DNA of 64,000 nucleotides from Phytopythium helicoides (taxonomy: Eukaryota; Oomycota; Peronosporomycetes; Pythiales; Pythiaceae), in assembly GCA_024867545.1 (NCBI GenBank), contig JANFNE010000033.1:248001-312000 (forward strand), given 5' to 3'. The translations under genes and the position numbers were made by a program. Positions 26,390 through 36,873 of the stretch are shown here, piece by piece (within the stretch, counting starts at the first letter, position 1; each line of letters starts with the position of its first letter). Below the pieces are notes generated by a model. The model saw only the letters and a list, made by a program, of their open reading frames with translations. It did no database searches and was not told the DNA's origin.

Positions 26390-28247
26390 AGGTAGCAAGC
26401 GTCGTCGGCCGGCTGCGTGTGCGCCAGCAGCTCTACTTGCAGAACACGGAGGAGAGTGTGGAGTAGTTTGGCTCGGTGGCAGACTTTGTCGAGGACGAAG
26501 CGACGGATTCTGAGTCCCCCATTACGGACTCATACTACTCTCAGGGTGGGGACAAGACCCTGGCGACAATGACGAACTTCTCGCTCAACGAATTCAACAT
26601 AATCTGGGGCATGGTGGAGTCGGACGTGCTCAACGTGTGGGCGACTGGGCAAGGGCGACGATCTGAGACGACCCCAAAGGACGTAGTCTTCATGGCTTTG
26701 GCAATCATGAAACATTATGATACGTGAAACAAGCATGCTTTGACTTTGGCTATAAAGCTACAATACTCGAGAAGTTGATTACAAGGTCCTGAAGGTTATT
26801 GTCGCAACTGCCATCGAACAGCACTCGACCTTACCAGCGGACCTCGGAGCCATCTGGTCCCGGGTTTCCGTGAACGCGCTTGCCACGCATCTGCGCTGCT
26901 TTCCTCGTCCAGTATCTGGGAGATCAACAGCATTCTACGCTACAGATGTCAAGTTTCAACCATAGTATCGCCTAAAAGGGTAGTTTGGCGAGCAGAAAAA
27001 CTACTTCAGTGGCAAACACAAGTTGTATGGCTACAAAATCGTGTGCTCAGCGGTATATCCTGGCTTTGCAGTTGACGTTTCAGCGCACATTGCAGTAGGG
27101 TTACATAGTTTGTGCAATGAGCTGCACAAACGACTCACAGTTTGTGCTGGGCATAAATCTGTGTGTTGCAGATTGTGCGGAAAGCACAGATCTGCGGAGC
27201 AATGGTACGTCACCATGCCTCCGTTCCAAGCGTTGACAGTGGTGAGGGGTTCACCACTGCTAGTCAAGCTCCTGACGGAATAGTGCCGAGTCACTATTCC
27301 ACTGCGTACGTCCGGACAGCCATTCATGGCTGTCCTCGCTTCTCATTGGCTGTTAGCGGGCACTAATAGCCAATCAGCGTCTTTCATTTTTGGTGCGGCG
27401 CTCATGACCACTCATAAGCGCCCGCAATAATGCAAGTATAGTTTCTAGGAGGTCAGGAGCTATTGCGCCCGTCTAGCGGGCTGCTAACAATCAATACAGT
27501 TCTCATTTCTACCAGTTAAGTGTCTTTCGTCTCACACTGTACACAGTACAGTGTGCATACGCTAACCAAGTCAACGCTTCCCCCTTACACGCGCACGTGT
27601 AAGTCGCGTAACTGGACAGCCCAGTTAAACACATACCTGGTTCTACGTCAGATGTGGCAATCTTCATTAATCGGTAGAGCATTTACCAGTCGCTCCTGAA
27701 GAAGCGACAGGGCAAGCTGTCAATTGAACACAGCGAAGAGGGCTCTTCACTTCACCGTCAGTCATGGGCTGTGCAAGTCGACAAGAGGTGCCAGGGTGCT
27801 GGTACAGGGTTTCGTACCATTCAACCGAAGCGTGCTCCACACGGAGGGCAGCTCGACTGCCAAGATGTGACACGGAACGCTCGGGTATCATCAGATTTCG
27901 GTCGCATGTCGCTCCTCTGGCGGATTATGCATGCCACGTACAAGTGGAGCGAGGCTCGCTATGACATGTTTTCTCGCTTGTTTGTTGCCCTGACCAACTT
28001 TCATGTCTCACTCATTCCCCTACGGGCCAAAGACCAAGAGTAGTACTGTGGAGTGCTTGCTCGCTACCTGTCAATGGCAGTAGAGGCCCGTGAGATGTGT
28101 GTTCCTCGGCAGCGCAAGTACCGCACTCTACGGGACGAGCGTATGCCAACCCCACCACCACGTCCCACACGTGCCTCTCACCAATCGCCATACTCGCGTC
28201 ATAGCCAACGCGACGACTCTGAGACACAAATGTCTTACGCATTTTGA
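26390..28247 (+). pseudogene. Degenerate DDE (Harbinger-like) transposase
   Basis: Fragments of one protein can be followed in several frames. The N-terminal part (26390-26727) has an in-frame TAG at 26464 and contains NEFNIIWGMVES. A middle part contains KHKLYGYKIVCSAVYPGF (about 27012-27085), the usual 'same-shape' region before the second catalytic Asp of DDE_4-type transposases. The C-terminal part (about 27650-28247) contains VALTNFHVSLIPLRAKD followed by a Tyr/Arg-rich tail. Stops and frameshifts lie at about 26725, 26963, 27678 and 28042. A 540-bp insertion at 27091-27630 splits the middle. It is certainly inactive. Family assignment rests on remembered oomycete transposase C-termini. 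Confidence 0.65.
27091..27630. mobile_element. 540-bp insertion (solo-LTR-like) in the transposase pseudogene
   Basis: The insertion is bounded by a 5-bp direct repeat, cacat, at 27086-27090 and 27631-27635. Removing it and one repeat rejoins the transposase reading frame (SAHI to PGSTSDVAIF). The left end starts TG. No coding capacity was seen. The content (gctgctaacaatcaatacag, then a polypyrimidine stretch) resembles LTRs of oomycete Ty1/copia elements, but the right end is TTAAA rather than CA, so the class is uncertain. Confidence 0.6.
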
Positions 28248-29074
28248 ATGTGATAATGCCATCGGCATTGCATGCTGGTTAACTCAACGAGACCATTCGA
28301 ACTTCAACATGCCCTTGCTACCTCTGATTTTGATGATGCTTCAACATACCACTTATTGCAGGTCTTCTGTCGATGCCGGAATTTCGAAATACTCGTACTT
28401 CCTATTAGCAATGGCCAACATGATAAATGTGTTGGTACTGCCCAAATACGGCGATCATTCGTAGTTGCACTGTAACTGATCCAAACACGGCAACGGATCA
28501 GTTGCTTCGTCAATGAAATTATGGTCTAACGTCTATCACCACGAGTACCGTGGACCAATCCGCCCAATCAGATTGCAGTCACGTGTCATTCACCCAATCA
28601 GCGCGCAGGCACAATTCCAAGCATGCGCGCCACGGCACCCACTCGCCGCAAGCACGCGCCAACGCCTTACCGATCGCTGAATGAGCGGCACACTACAACA
28701 GGTCGAGACTCCTTGCTTGTCGATACCCGTTCCGGTTACTGCTCCAGCTGTGGCTCCATTTACGACTTCAGCTTCGGTTTCTTCGAACGGCTACAACTGC
28801 AACGCCTTTCGAGTCAGCAAACACCCAAGCCTCGCAACCCTTGCAAGCCTCACCAGCGTCTCGACCTGCGGCTAGTCATGGTCGGCTGCGACATAGCATT
28901 CGTACCAACTCCAGCTCCAACTCCAGCTCCAACTCCAGTTCATTGACCGCTACTTACACCACGCGCACCACCTACAGGTCGAACGGACGTGCCGGACGCA
29001 CTAAACTGCCTCGAGATTACAACAGTCACTTCCTGGACATACTGAGATGGTCTAGGCTATTTTGCTCTTATTTC
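28248..29074. other. No recognisable gene
   Basis: Short open frames only. 28841-29080 encodes a Ser/Asn-rich stretch with the repeat (NSSS) and a basic tail, not recognised. The stretch 28560-28620 contains three AATCAG-type boxes. It may be 5' sequence of an old retroelement, but nothing ties it to one. Confidence 0.4.
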
Positions 29075-30000
29075 GTTTGACCAGAGCTTTCATTGCACTC
29101 TTCATCTTTTTCTGTGCCCCTCGATATAGGCTGTCAAAAGTTCAGGGGTGTCTTCACAAATGACGTTCATTGGCTCTCAATTAACCTTCAATAGCGCCAA
29201 GACCCTGTCTGCTGACTTGTACCTCGTATACTCCCCTGTCCTTGCTATATTGGTGGTTGACGAGCGCATCAACTGCGAGCACGATTTCACTGGACGACAT
29301 ATGATCAAGCAGCTTTGTTGTTACGTTCAGAGATTCATCTTCATATAGTTTCAGCCACGAAGGGTGGATAATCACGTGATTAGGTGCTCCACAGAGAAGT
29401 AGTACTCCGCACAAGCAACCACACGATACGGTCCAACCAAAGTCGCGACCGATTTGTTGTGATGTAGGTTCGCATTGACGCGTGACCTCAGAATGTGTCA
29501 CCAACACAGAGAATAACGCTCACTTGCATCGCTGTGTGCTGCTTCTCTGCTGTTCGATGAATAGCTTGCAATCTATCACGAAGGTGAGCCAGTAGGCGTT
29601 TATGTCAGGGCGATTGGCTGGAAATGATGCAATCTGCTCCTTCTCGCCGGAAAAAGAGTATTTTCAAGAGTAGTTGGGCAAGGAAAATTAGTAAACAACT
29701 TAATTTAACTCCTCGTGACAGCGTTGCGACTAGGGATTGGTTGATACTCGATTGCACAAGTGGTAGGAGATACGGTCAATAGCGCGAGCTCACGTGGAAC
29801 TCCAGTGTCAAAATCCGCAACACTTGCACAATATCGCAGTTCTCACGCTCAATAGTCCTGTTTGTCCATGACGAGTAGGCAGAAATGAACGTTTTTGTGA
29901 CTTGAGGCGTCGAAGAAGTTCCGCAATCACTTTTTTGTAAAAAACCAACTCGAATCACTGGTTCACACTGTTTCGACACCGAAACGACTGTTTCAGTCTA
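29075..30000 (-). pseudogene. Ty3/gypsy pol relic: integrase core end and chromodomain
   Basis: Read on the minus strand, 29770-29985 encodes an integrase-like stretch (KTFISAYSSWTNRTIER, then IVQVLRILTLEFHVSSRY) containing the region around the catalytic Glu, followed by LLPLVQSSINQSL. About 29540-29640 resembles the linker (LRDRLQAIHRTAEKQ). About 29180-29400 is a chromodomain-type end (HPSWLKLYEDESLNVT, later DRGVYEVQVSRQGL). Stops and frameshifts separate the pieces, so it is dead. It is a different lineage from the intact element at 41115. The upstream (integrase N-terminal) side is cut by the solo LTR at 30057. Confidence 0.7.
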
Positions 30001-30056
30001 GAGGAACTGGCCGATGGTCAAGAAATCCGAGTGCAGTGCTTCATTCCACTCGTGTG

Positions 30057-30924
30057 TGTGATATTGCGATTAGTATTTGGCGTACACCTACCTCCAATCC
30101 ACACAACAGCCACCGTCAACGACAGCAGCCTTTTTAAGCGTGGACCCGCCGATTAGACCGACAGACGTTGGTCTCCCCGTTAGAGTCCTTGCCCTATTCT
30201 GACCGGGTTGCGTTCTGGTGAATACCACCAGCAGGTGTGCCAACTAACGATACAGAGCCCACGAGCAAAGGGCTCCGCACCAACACACAGATATATACGT
30301 CACAAAAACTCGTAGCCCCACTAAAGAGTGCAGCTAACGCTCACGCGCAGTTTACGAGCCGCTAGAGGCAGAAATGAACCCCCAGCTAGCGATCACCGCC
30401 TAAATCTCAGCTAGGACTTCGCAGACCTCTCTTCCTATGCACCACACACGTCTCTTGGCCTGCCGCGGTGGTCCCCTCACAAGCTTTCACCTGCCAAAGG
30501 TTCCCACGGCAGCCATCAACCACGTCTACGCCTACCCACCTCGTTGGCGCTCGGCGCTTGTTGGAGACCCGGAAGATTCTGCTCTATTTAAGTGTTTCCT
30601 AGCGGCGCATGGCCGTTTCCTTTTCCTAGCCGACTCTTGGCGGTCCTCATATACAATATGCAAGTGAAGCAACCTTCCTCTATGCAATCCACCTTGCAAC
30701 CCTTCGCGCTCGACGGCGCTTCACGCTCCTCCGCGTCCGCTCGACACCTCGGCTGAAGCGCCGTCGGATGAGGCCAGTACGCCTATATCTGTAATATCTT
30801 TAATGACTACCTGGACATAACATATTGGCTACCTGGAAGCCCTAGTGCTGTCTGGTCACACCTGGTAAAATCTTCTGCAGCTTTCACGCTGGCTTGGCTA
30901 TCAGAGTAATTTAGCTACACTACA
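30057..30924 (-). mobile_element. Solo LTR of the 41115-57187 gypsy family
   Basis: This is the reverse complement of the 870-bp LTR at 41115-41984, full length from TGTGATATTGCG to CTACACTACA. It carries many more substitutions than separate the two LTRs of the complete element, so it is older or from another subfamily. Flanking bases (TGTG left, TGGG right) would be a 4-bp target duplication with one change. No internal region is present, consistent with LTR-LTR recombination. Confidence 0.88.
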
Positions 30925-31064
30925 TGGGTGTGATGTTTCTCGAGATTATCTAGCCTATTTTGGCGTGTAGGCATAGCCGGCATTATAGAAAAATGCTCGA
31001 ACAGCGTCTCCAATATTGTGGACAGGAGAGTTAAGTGCGTCAGCACTACTTGCAGCACAACTGA

Positions 31065-31306
31065 CAGCAGTTCTTCCTCCTGAACGATCGCACGCAAGAC
31101 TCGGAGAGGCAGCTGCGCGCCAAGGTCGAGCTCAAGACCTCGAAGGCAGACCTCGAGGCCGGGAAGGAGCGCATCGCGAGTCTCGAGGAACGCACAGCCA
31201 AGTCTGGTGTGGAGACCAGCCGCACCGTAGGAGTGTGGTGAAGCGGTCACCGATTTCCCAGGGGAACGGTGAGATCGAGGGTGAGACATGTTGCCACTGC
31301 CGATAG
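31065..31306 (+). pseudogene. Coiled-coil gene fragment
   Basis: 31065-31241 reads a heptad-rich peptide (ERQLRAKVELKTSKADLE, then GKERIASLEERTAKSG). After a frame change the adjacent frame continues VVKRSPISQGNGEIEGE to 31306. A stop precedes it at 31062. It looks like an internal scrap of a long coiled-coil protein such as a kinesin or myosin-like protein; the parent is not identified. Confidence 0.45.
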
Positions 31307-31375
31307 CCGCCGAAGTCAGTGCTGGGCAATGTTCGTATCCTGAGGTATCGCAACTGGGTATAATCATCCCTTGAA

Positions 31376-31732
31376 CGTCGACCATAGACCATCGACGATC
31401 GACCATTGACCGCCATCCATCGATCATCGACCGTCTACCGTCGACCCTCGACTAACAACTGTCAATCATCGACTACCAGAGATTGGCGACTTGTAACTGG
31501 TCACCGGCTATCTCTTAATCGACCATCGACCTTCGACTATCGACTATCGACCGTCAACCATCGACCATCGACCATCGACCATCAGCCATCAACCATCGAC
31601 TATCGACTATCGACCATCGACCATCGACCATCGACCATCGACCATCGACCATCGACCATCGACCATCGACCATCGACTATCGACTATCGACCATCGACCA
31701 TCGACCTTCGGTCACTGACCGTCGACTACCAG
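31376..31732. repeat. Heptanucleotide minisatellite (CCATCGA)n
   Basis: About 355 bp built mostly from the 7-mer ccatcga and one- or two-base variants (ctatcga, ccgtcga, ccttcga). The purest run is about 31610-31680. Because 7 is not a multiple of 3, one frame stays open for 132 codons with a 7-residue period, but this is a by-product. It does not match the oomycete telomere repeat (TTTAGGG). Confidence 0.93.
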
Positions 31733-32211
31733 ACACGTGGAGAGCCAGTGCGCTGGGCACGTGCCCATGGAAGATGGGCTTCACGATTGCACGACAAGGA
31801 CTAGGAGTGAGTGGACAGCAGGCAAGTAGGTTAGCACTCAGTTGATAATTTGCCGCGAAGTACACAAGTCCCCGCCTTCTTTGGACTTCCTTGTCAACTC
31901 ACTCAAGTCAGAGCGCTCAAGGGGAGCGCAAGGTGGTGAAGCAAAGGTATTGGATAATATCCTATTGGCACTGCTCAGCTACATCGGCAGAGCACGACTG
32001 GCAACCAGCGCGAGGGAACCCAGTCAGCCCCACACGCCCGCGGAGTGAAGATTTCCACGCCGCGGCCACCCAACCCCACTCTTCCTTGCATAGGCGCGTA
32101 TCACTACCAGTGAGATCGCAGCCGAGCCCTGCACGCAGCGGGTACACAACGTGATTTCTCTCAGCCGACCGGGGTAACCCCTCCGTTAGCTGACGTCGGG
32201 CGCGTGTGTGA
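31733..32211. other. No recognisable gene
   Basis: Moderately GC-rich sequence with only short frames. 32010-32200 (ctctcagccgaccggggtaa and neighbours) has the feel of an old LTR end, but no second copy is in the window to prove it. Confidence 0.4.
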
Positions 32212-32541
32212 GTGGCGAGTCCGCGGTTCTCGGACCCGCGCTACACCACAGGAGCAGATAACGCGGACGATGAGAACAACACAGACAACACGGACAACGT
32301 GGGTCTCGACCTCCTCGACCAGGAATTTTTGGTTCATGTGGCTCAATGCGAGCTTAATCTCGATAGGCTGGAGCGCGAAGAGGTGCTCATGGTCGAAGAG
32401 AGCAAGGGGGACGAGAAGATGATCCAAGAAATAAAGTGAGCCACTGCAATCTACGACCTCGTGGCTGCGGCATCCACATCACACGTGGACATCGACATCG
32501 ACGACGTGGATACCGAGGATCTCGATCTCACCCTTGGATGA
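32212..32541 (+). pseudogene. Acidic ORF remnant with in-frame stop
   Basis: One frame reads an Asp/Asn-rich segment, then LLDQEFLVHVAQCELNLDRL and an acidic helix, to a TGA at 32437-32439. The same frame continues with a DIDIDDVDTEDLDL tail to a second TGA at 32539-32541. Composition suggests a real but broken coding sequence, possibly a gag-like or regulatory protein fragment; not recognised. Confidence 0.35.
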
Positions 32542-32719
32542 GCACTCGCACTCAACCGACGGTACTGTTCGCGGCACAGCTGCAAAAAGAAATGAAAAAT
32601 CCGAAAAAAGCAACAACAAAAAAAGAAAAATGCGAAAAAAAAAGCGAAAGATCCGAATAGGGAGAAAAGAGCGAAAGAAGCAAAGAAGCGAAAGGAGAAA
32701 AAGGAGAGAAAGAACGAAG

Positions 32720-32837
32720 AAGAAAAGAAGAGAAAAGAAAAGGGAGCAACAACATGAAAACAACATGAAAACAACAGAAACAACAACAATAACACATATC
32801 ACGAGAAGAAGATATGTACAAAGAAAGACAGGGAGTT
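32720..32837. repeat. Isolated fragment of the tRNA-Phe array spacer
   Basis: From gaaaagaagagaaaagaaaa through the catgaaaacaacatgaaaac block and agatatgtacaaagaaag to cagggagtt, this matches the stretch that precedes the polypurine tract in each tRNA unit (for example 36565-36680). It breaks off at the point where, in the intact units, GTTGAAAACAAG continues; that continuation resumes at about 35791, ~2.95 kb downstream. Confidence 0.85.
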
Positions 32838-33281
32838 CTCTGGATTCATCCAGAGTTGTTACGACGATCTGACCGATCGTCTGATTGACCGAAAAGCACG
32901 CTGAAAACTAATATTTGTGATATATGCGAAAGTTGACATGGCAGTTGTATATATAAATACCTTTATAAATAGATTGAACCTCTATAATACATGGGTACGT
33001 TTTGCGTGTCTTCTCTGGGTCCCGCTATTTTACATTCGCGTCACATTGAACTGTAAAATATAATATAAATCGGTACACATACAAACATATATGCCATTAG
33101 TTGATACTAAATACAAATATGAAATTGCTGACTGGGATGGTCTTGACACCCAACTGTGAAAATTTATGAAAGTGATTAATCCGATACAGGTAATCTGCGT
33201 GTTGCGCGAACAGCACTGTACAGCAGTGTGGCCCACGTAGGTGGCTGAGAGGTGCGGTGGACTGCGGCTGCCGCCGATACG

Positions 33282-33374
33282 CTCACTGCGCTCATGGAAT
33301 CTAATGTTGCCGGCAAGACCTCGCTCATGGACGTCATTGCCAGGCAAGACCGGCGGACAGATCCAAGGCAAAGA
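33282..33374 (+). pseudogene. ABC-G (PDR-type) transporter scrap with Walker A region
   Basis: The frame reads LTALMESNVAGKTSLMDVIA, which parallels the usual LTALMGSSGAGKTTLMDVIAG of the first nucleotide-binding domain of oomycete pleiotropic drug resistance transporters. A one-base shift then gives GKTGGQIQGK, the expected continuation. Only ~30 codons remain of a ~1300-aa family. The glycine-rich loop is altered, so it is a dead fragment. Confidence 0.65.
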
Positions 33375-33510
33375 CCGAGCTGTGGCTCAGTGAGAGCGGC
33401 ATCCCCATCGGCTCGGTGCTCGTGATCGTGATCGACGGGCAGATCGTGGCCCGCGGCCACAACCGCCGCACGCAGAAGGGCAGCGTCGTGCTGCAGGGTC
33501 GGCACGAGAT
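33371..33510 (+). pseudogene. Cytosine deaminase scrap
   Basis: The frame reads ELWLSESGIPIGSVLV, then DGQIVARGHNRRTQKGSVVL. This resembles the N-terminal part of the fungal/oomycete-type (FCY1-like) cytosine deaminase, where a GGVPIG motif, RGHN and QKGSA precede the zinc-binding His-Ala-Glu. The sequence breaks off at QGRHE, so the HGE active-site motif is lost. It abuts the transporter scrap with no spacer. Confidence 0.65.
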
Positions 33511-33734
33511 CTCTCAGCGAACAAAAGCGTCGAACACTTATTATATCGTTTGCTTGGGTTCCCACATACCGACTGCGATGCAATGCATGCGATCGACGCA
33601 CTTAGGTTAGGATTCCATTTCGCTCTGAGACGGCATGAATTGCTGCAAATACCCTCGCTTACAGGGCTCGATGATTGTTCGATCACTCAGCGAAATCGAT
33701 CGCAATAGAGCCTCGTCCGATCGAATGAGGGCAT

Positions 33735-35770
33735 TTAGACGGTAGATACCAGACACTCTATCAATCTGAAGCTACTTCCAATTGCCACAAACACGACGCC
33801 TCTGTCGCTGCACGAAAAGCCAGCACTCGTGACAACGCTGGTCCAGTTTGTCGGGGAGTTGCTGTCCAAGATGTACATGCAACTGGATGCTCCACTGCTG
33901 CTATGTCGGCACATGTAGTCACCGTTCCTATCACTTTCGCAACACGCCGCCACAGATGACAACTCACAGGTTCTCGCTCTGCTAGCTCCAATCAACGCCG
34001 TCATGCTTCCTCCAAGCTGCCGCCCGACACTGAGAACACATTGACCAAAAGGTTCCCAACAATAGAATGACCTTACGAGCAGCACGCCACTGATAACTGA
34101 GCTCGTCGACGTCAGAGATTAAGACTAACCCGGCAGCCCGCGTCGAACTCGAGCCGCCAAACACAGCCACGTGACCACCGTCCGCACTAGACGATCCCAC
34201 CAACACGACAATGTCACCGGCAGAAACGCTTCTCGCTGACCCACTCGATAGCGTCACCATCTCGGAGCTCGCGCCAGTCGCGCTTGACACGAACACACCG
34301 CCCTCGTCGTCGAGCTTGAGCCACTCGACACGCGCACCGTGGCGCAGGCAGTCGAAGAGCTTGTACCGCCCGACACACTCACGTCGCCGCCAGACACCGA
34401 CAAAGACCCGCCAGTGCCGACAGATGCAGAGCTCACGCCGCCAGAGAAAGTCACATTTCCTCCAGACAGGCCGCCAGAGCCGCCAGACGCGCTCACCACA
34501 CCGCCAGAAGCAGTCGTGGACACCGACCCGGACGCACCGCCAGATGCAGAGCCGCTTGAAACACGCATGACGCTGCTCCCCACGTCTACATCACAGCGCT
34601 TGAACCCACACTCATCTTCACCATGCCACTTGTCATCGACTCGCTTGCTCGCTAGCACTGCTCAGGATGATCACGCTGCCGCCCGCGCCACTCGATGACG
34701 CACAACTCGACAGAGAGATGGACGCGCCGCTGCCACTCACGGAAGATCCGCCCGCGACCTCGATCTTGCTGGCAACAGACGACGTCGACGATCCGCTTCC
34801 AATGCGCACGGACCCGCTCGACACGCCAGAGTCGCCGCTCGTCACGCTCACGTTGCCGCTGCTGCTACTGCTGCTGCTCGCAGCACCGAGCGTCGAGATC
34901 ACCACAGAGCCGCTCGTCGGCAAGCCATCGCCACTCGTCAAAGACACAGACCCGCCAACAGAGCCGGACGACGAACCGCCATCCACCGTCACATTGCCGC
35001 CCACTCCCTGCGCGTTGCTGGCGCCGAGGATCTTCACAGACTGCGCCGCACTCGCGCTGTCCACCGATCCGCCCTGCAACAATACGTTGCTGCCGACGCT
35101 CCTGCCGACGCTGCTTCCCTGGATGATACGGATACCACCTCCAGAGCCGCTTTACGCGAGCACCAAACTGCTGCTTGAGCTGCCGCTTGACACGCTCACG
35201 TCACCGCCAGCGCCGCTCGACGAAGAGCCGCTGAACGCACGCACAGAGCCACCAGAGCCGCTCGACGACGACACACCGCCGCTCACAGACACATTGCCGG
35301 ACGACCCGCTCGCAGAGTCGCCTCCGTTCGCCAACACAGACCCGCCGGATGCCGACGTGCTAGAGCCGCCGGCAACGCGTACAGCGCCGCCGACAGACGT
35401 CGCGCTGGATCCACTGCTTACCAGCACTTCACCCGATGCGCCATCCACAGTCGAGCCAGACTGCACTCGAACCGCACCCGACACGCTGCTTCCCGATGAC
35501 ACGGCGCTAGACACGGACACGTCGCCACTGCCGGAAACACCTGATCCGCTCGACACCGACATGGAACCTACTGTTGACTGACCGCATCCGCTGCCATAAA
35601 CAGACACAGAACCGGCAGTAGACACCGCCGACCGAGCTGCCGCTGCAACTGCTTGTGCTCACAGATTCGCCCGACACCACCGTCGCAGCGTACGACGGTG
35701 TGCTTGTTGGGATGCCTATCACCTGTGCACCAATTAGTCGGGCACCCGATCTTGTGAATCCAGAGCTTCT
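33735..35770 (-). pseudogene. Broken Ser/Gly-repeat (beta-solenoid-like) protein gene
   Basis: On the minus strand an imperfect ~15-20 residue repeat of the form GGxVxVSSGxSxxSxSG runs from ~35640 down to ~34000, with a non-repetitive tail (about 34085-33735) ending in SFRLIECLVSTV. At least one in-frame TAA (35152-35154) and shifts near 35615, 34640, 34280 and 34060 break it. The regular Val/Ile alternation suggests a beta-helix surface or adhesin-like protein; that is inference. No signal peptide is visible because the 5' end is cut at the array junction. Confidence 0.55.
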
Positions 35771-36006
35771 CCGTGCATAGCACGGCATTAGTTGAAAACA
35801 AGAAGAAACACGCACAAAAAGAAGAAGAAGAAAACAACAAGCGAAAGAAAATGAAGAAGAAAAAAAGAAAAGAAGAAAAGAAGAAAAGAAGAAAAGAAGA
35901 AAAGAAGAAAAGAAGAAAAGAAGAAAAGAAGAAAAGAAGAAAAGAAGAAGAAGAAAACAACAAGCGAAAGAAAATGAAGAAGAAAATGAAGAAGAAGAAA
36001 AGAGAA

Positions 36007-36017
36007 TGCCGCGACCC

Positions 36018-36075
<58 letters not shown>

Positions 36076-36079
36076 AGGC
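36007..36079 (-). tRNA. tRNA-Phe(GAA), copy 1
   Basis: 73 bp without intron; it folds as a cloverleaf. The anticodon stem TCAGA/TCTGA encloses CTGAAGA, so the anticodon is GAA. A box TAGCTCAGTTGG and B box GGTTCGATCC match the Pol III consensus. The acceptor stem GCCTCGA/TCGCGGC has one U4-C69 mismatch; the discriminator is A. A TTTT run lies just 3' in the CTTTTCTTC tract. Confidence 0.93.
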
Positions 36080-36800
36080 AACCAAACATTCACTCCAACA
36101 AACAAACACTAACGCAAACAAACACAAACACACAACACACAACATACACAACATACACAACATACACAACACACATCACACACACAAACACATTCACACA
36201 TATTCACACACATACACACTCCCTACTTCCCTCCTCACATACACATGGCTTTCCATATACACGTATACTTACATCTATACCCACACCCATTACAAAACAC
36301 ACACCTACACACAAACACAACAACGCCAACAACGCCAACAACCAAACAACCAAACAACCAAACAACCAAACAACCAAACAAGACAAATAACATGAAAACA
36401 AAAGACACGAAACCCAACCAACGAACATACTCACACACACGCACAAAAACACACTACCGAAACGACGCCATCACATGACATGACATGAAAAACAGAAAAC
36501 AAGAAGAAGAAGAAGAAGAAGAAGAAGAGAAAGAAGAAGACGTTTATGATGATGATGAAAAAGTGAAAAGAAGAGAAAAGAAAAGGGAGCAACAACATGA
36601 AAACAACATGAAAACAACAGAAACAACAACAATAACACATATCACGAGAAGAAGATATGTACAAAGAAAGACAGGGAGTTGAAAACAAGAAGAAACACGC
36701 ACAAAAAGAAGAAGAAGAAAACAACAAGCGAAAGAAAATGAAGAAGAAAATGAAGAAAAGAAGAAAAGAAAGAAAGAAAGAAGAAAAGAAGAGAAGAGAA

Positions 36801-36811
36801 TGCCGCGACCC

Positions 36812-36869
<58 letters not shown>

Positions 36870-36873
36870 AGGC
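36801..36873 (-). tRNA. tRNA-Phe(GAA), copy 2
   Basis: Identical to copy 1 over all 73 bp, including the U4-C69 acceptor mismatch. The 3' flank is a CTTTC-rich variant of the pyrimidine tract. Confidence 0.93.

Larger units (their letters stand above)
32838..35790. other. Mosaic segment interrupting the tRNA array
   Basis: The spacer unit is split between cagggAGTT (ending 32837) and AGTTgaaaacaag (from about 35791), so AGTT is duplicated around ~2.95 kb of unrelated DNA. Inside are a palindromic start (ctctggattcatccagag), an AT-rich part, scraps of two unrelated host-type genes and a broken Ser/Gly-repeat gene. The sequence tgaatccagag near the right end (about 35756-35766) is the reverse complement of the left-end motif but lies ~27 bp inside the junction. 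It could be a transposition event, or filler captured during break repair. Confidence 0.55.

Noticed and set aside
28623..28946. 107-codon frame with a PTPAPTPAP end
   Set aside because: Short proline-codon repeat in non-coding-looking DNA; no homology recognised and a better Ser/Asn frame overlaps it.
31406..31804. 132-codon frame rich in STIDHRP repeats
   Set aside because: Translation of the 7-bp minisatellite; a period not divisible by three gives open frames without coding meaning.
34667..35581. 304-codon plus-strand Pro/Asp/Leu-rich frame
   Set aside because: It is the antisense shadow of the Ser/Gly-repeat pseudogene; the minus strand shows the more regular repeat. Not fully excluded.
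36431..36727. Phe/Leu/Ser-rich minus-strand frames in the tRNA spacers that look like membrane proteins
   Set aside because: They translate the (CTT)n tracts and vary in length with the microsatellite.
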